Positions 7,301 to 7,457 of a stretch of DNA of 7,457 bases are shown piece by piece (position 1 is the first letter of the stretch; the number at the start of each line of letters is the position of its first letter). The DNA comes from Anaerolineae bacterium (GTDB lineage: Bacteria; Chloroflexota; Anaerolineae; 4572-78; J111), in contig JAGRCC010000333.1 in NCBI GenBank assembly GCA_020433785.1, forward strand, positions 1 to 7,457. The letters are read 5' to 3'. Under the pieces are notes generated by a model. The model had not been told where the DNA came from. It searched no databases and saw nothing but the letters and a program-made list of their open reading frames with translations. The position numbers and the translations under genes are program-made.

Positions 7301-7457
7301 ATATTGAATGGGATGACAGCTATACCCGCTCCCATATCGAAGTGATCCCAGGTCGCTACGTGATGTTGGCTATCAGCGACTCCGGGCAGGGTTTGGATGC
7401 TAAAACGCAGGCGCAGATTTTTGAACCCTTTTTTACCACCAAAGAACGCGGCAAAGG
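4378..7457 (+). CDS. Membrane-bound multi-sensor histidine kinase (CHASE-PAS-PAS-GAF-PAS-HisKA-HATPase), 3' end cut by the window
   Basis: The frame is open for 1026 codons and runs off the window. Domain order: membrane segment 4-21; extracytoplasmic CHASE sensor about 40-230 (LRAFMLASP, IRTVQYVDTDRIIRYVYPL, TVQGSLAIVARTPLY); membrane segment about 239-261; charged, probably coiled-coil stretch 270-295; PAS about 296-412 (HPDD at 346-349); degenerate PAS about 424-537; GAF about 548-700; PAS about 702-820 (HPED at 758-761); HisKA from about 829 with H-box GGIAHDFNNLL, phosphoacceptor His845; then the ATPase with N-box Asn958 (NLAVNARDAM), G1 box DSGQGLD (1001-1007) and F-box FEPFFTTK (1015-1022). 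The G2 box lies beyond the edge. It should sit in the inner membrane, bind a small ligand outside and autophosphorylate. No HAMP domain is evident after the second membrane segment. Kinases with this H-box type often carry receiver domains at the C-terminus, so it may be a hybrid; that part is not visible. No response regulator gene is in view. AAGG lies 9 nt before the ATG. Confidence 0.93.
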   Translation, partial: MKQWLLLSLIATAGLIVIFLADNHYRKNIQHDNAYELAETVNEFQNILSTAVRGRLTAVEDLRAFMLASPTLPNSQTFDHFAAELLENYASIRTVQYVDTDRIIRYVYPLTGNEAALNLDLKTRPAAPFVERAIRERRTTVNNPTVTVQGSLAIVARTPLYREDEFVGLVQGVFDIAEIMQGTRVELRPPYKLQLYDATGAYFWGAESIVGDSQTTTIVVGDNSWMMVVGWDTSPHRPAAWLLYLIWGGGTVLLLSLLYIVNQIWLKTDRLTSTVSRTISERERVEETLRESETRFQLAVQAANVGLWDWKIGTKEVYYSPEWKHQIGYADDEIANDYKEWETRLHPDDLERMQATIQSYLKNPWPNYEEEFRFQHKDGSYRWILTTAALFHDENGQPIRMLGAHIDITRKKKTEQALQENELLLRDTSKMGKIGSWEFDAVTKKGSWSETVIPPQEAEADYPSDMATELSIYSGESRRRYENAVKEAVELGKPYDLELELTTREGSQHWIRVIGSPIKKGNKVVKVWGTFQYITEQKLAEQALRRYADRLEILYQIDQAILAARSAEETAQVALTYLQQLIPYQQAIIGLIDPEDLAFTVLAEQKSDIDSPTISSRYSPDTILNNLEALKQGQIVVTLDNSPSQDAYSTLTAPLLSQEDLIGALTLRSSTADDFTEEHRQIVREVGNQVAIAVQNAQLADRFRRVVTSISDYIYMIEVTEAGHPKNRYVSPKIESLTGYPAQTLLSDWAFWVETVIHPEDRADAATQWARLNAGTDSEVEYRLVGANGDIIWVRDSARVEQTRDHSKLIFGVISDITKRKQLEEQLYQAQKMEAIGRLAGGIAHDFNNLLTVITGFGEFVLQTGLASDHPARRDIEQIVSAGQRAAALTRQLLAFSRRQVLKPQILNFNEIVEKISIMLKRLLGEDIELILQLAPHLGVVKIDPGQMDQVLINLAVNARDAMPQGGRLVIETANIEWDDSYTRSHIEVIPGRYVMLAISDSGQGLDAKTQAQIFEPFFTTKERGK

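Overview
The window carries five protein-coding genes and looks like ordinary bacterial chromosome, with no tRNA, rRNA, CRISPR array, transposase or phage gene visible. The best guess for the host is a Chloroflexota bacterium (Anaerolineae-like). This is inferred from style, not from a marker gene: a secreted beta-helix protein with a choice-of-anchor Q-type end and a terminal YLPLVIR tail, a Tat lipoprotein ring-cleavage dioxygenase, a large multi-sensor histidine kinase, and short ACCTGTCAGGT-type palindromes between genes. The assignment is tentative.

Layout from left to right. (1) Positions 1-122 hold two copies of a short near-palindrome and no convincing gene. (2) 123-554 (-) encodes a small exported or membrane-anchored protein of unknown function with two copies of a 20-residue motif repeated at a 26-residue period. 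(3) The 332-nt divergent region 555-886 holds a GC-rich perfect palindrome, two operator-like GTTCGGSAAC sites 23 nt apart and a good sigma70-type promoter reading right. (4) 887-1276 (+) encodes a tautomerase-family protein; the ATG at 887 is preferred over the one at 830. (5) 1494-3119 (+) encodes a secreted right-handed beta-helix protein. (6) A strong bidirectional terminator at 3165-3192 separates it from the convergent gene 3222-4145 (-), a Tat-exported lipoprotein of the intradiol ring-cleavage dioxygenase family. (7) 4378 to the window edge (+) encodes a histidine kinase of at least 1026 residues (CHASE, PAS, degenerate PAS, GAF, PAS, HisKA, HATPase), cut off inside the ATPase domain. 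It has a TATAAT promoter just upstream.

The genes do not form an operon: strands alternate, gaps are 100-330 nt, and each gene seems to be its own transcription unit. What they share is location. Three of the five products are predicted to be exported or surface-associated, and the kinase senses outside the membrane through CHASE, so the theme is the cell envelope rather than a pathway. I see no convincing previously undescribed multi-gene system. The most novel items are the repeat-bearing small exported protein, the paired operator-like sites beside it, and the conserved-looking C-terminal tail of the beta-helix protein.
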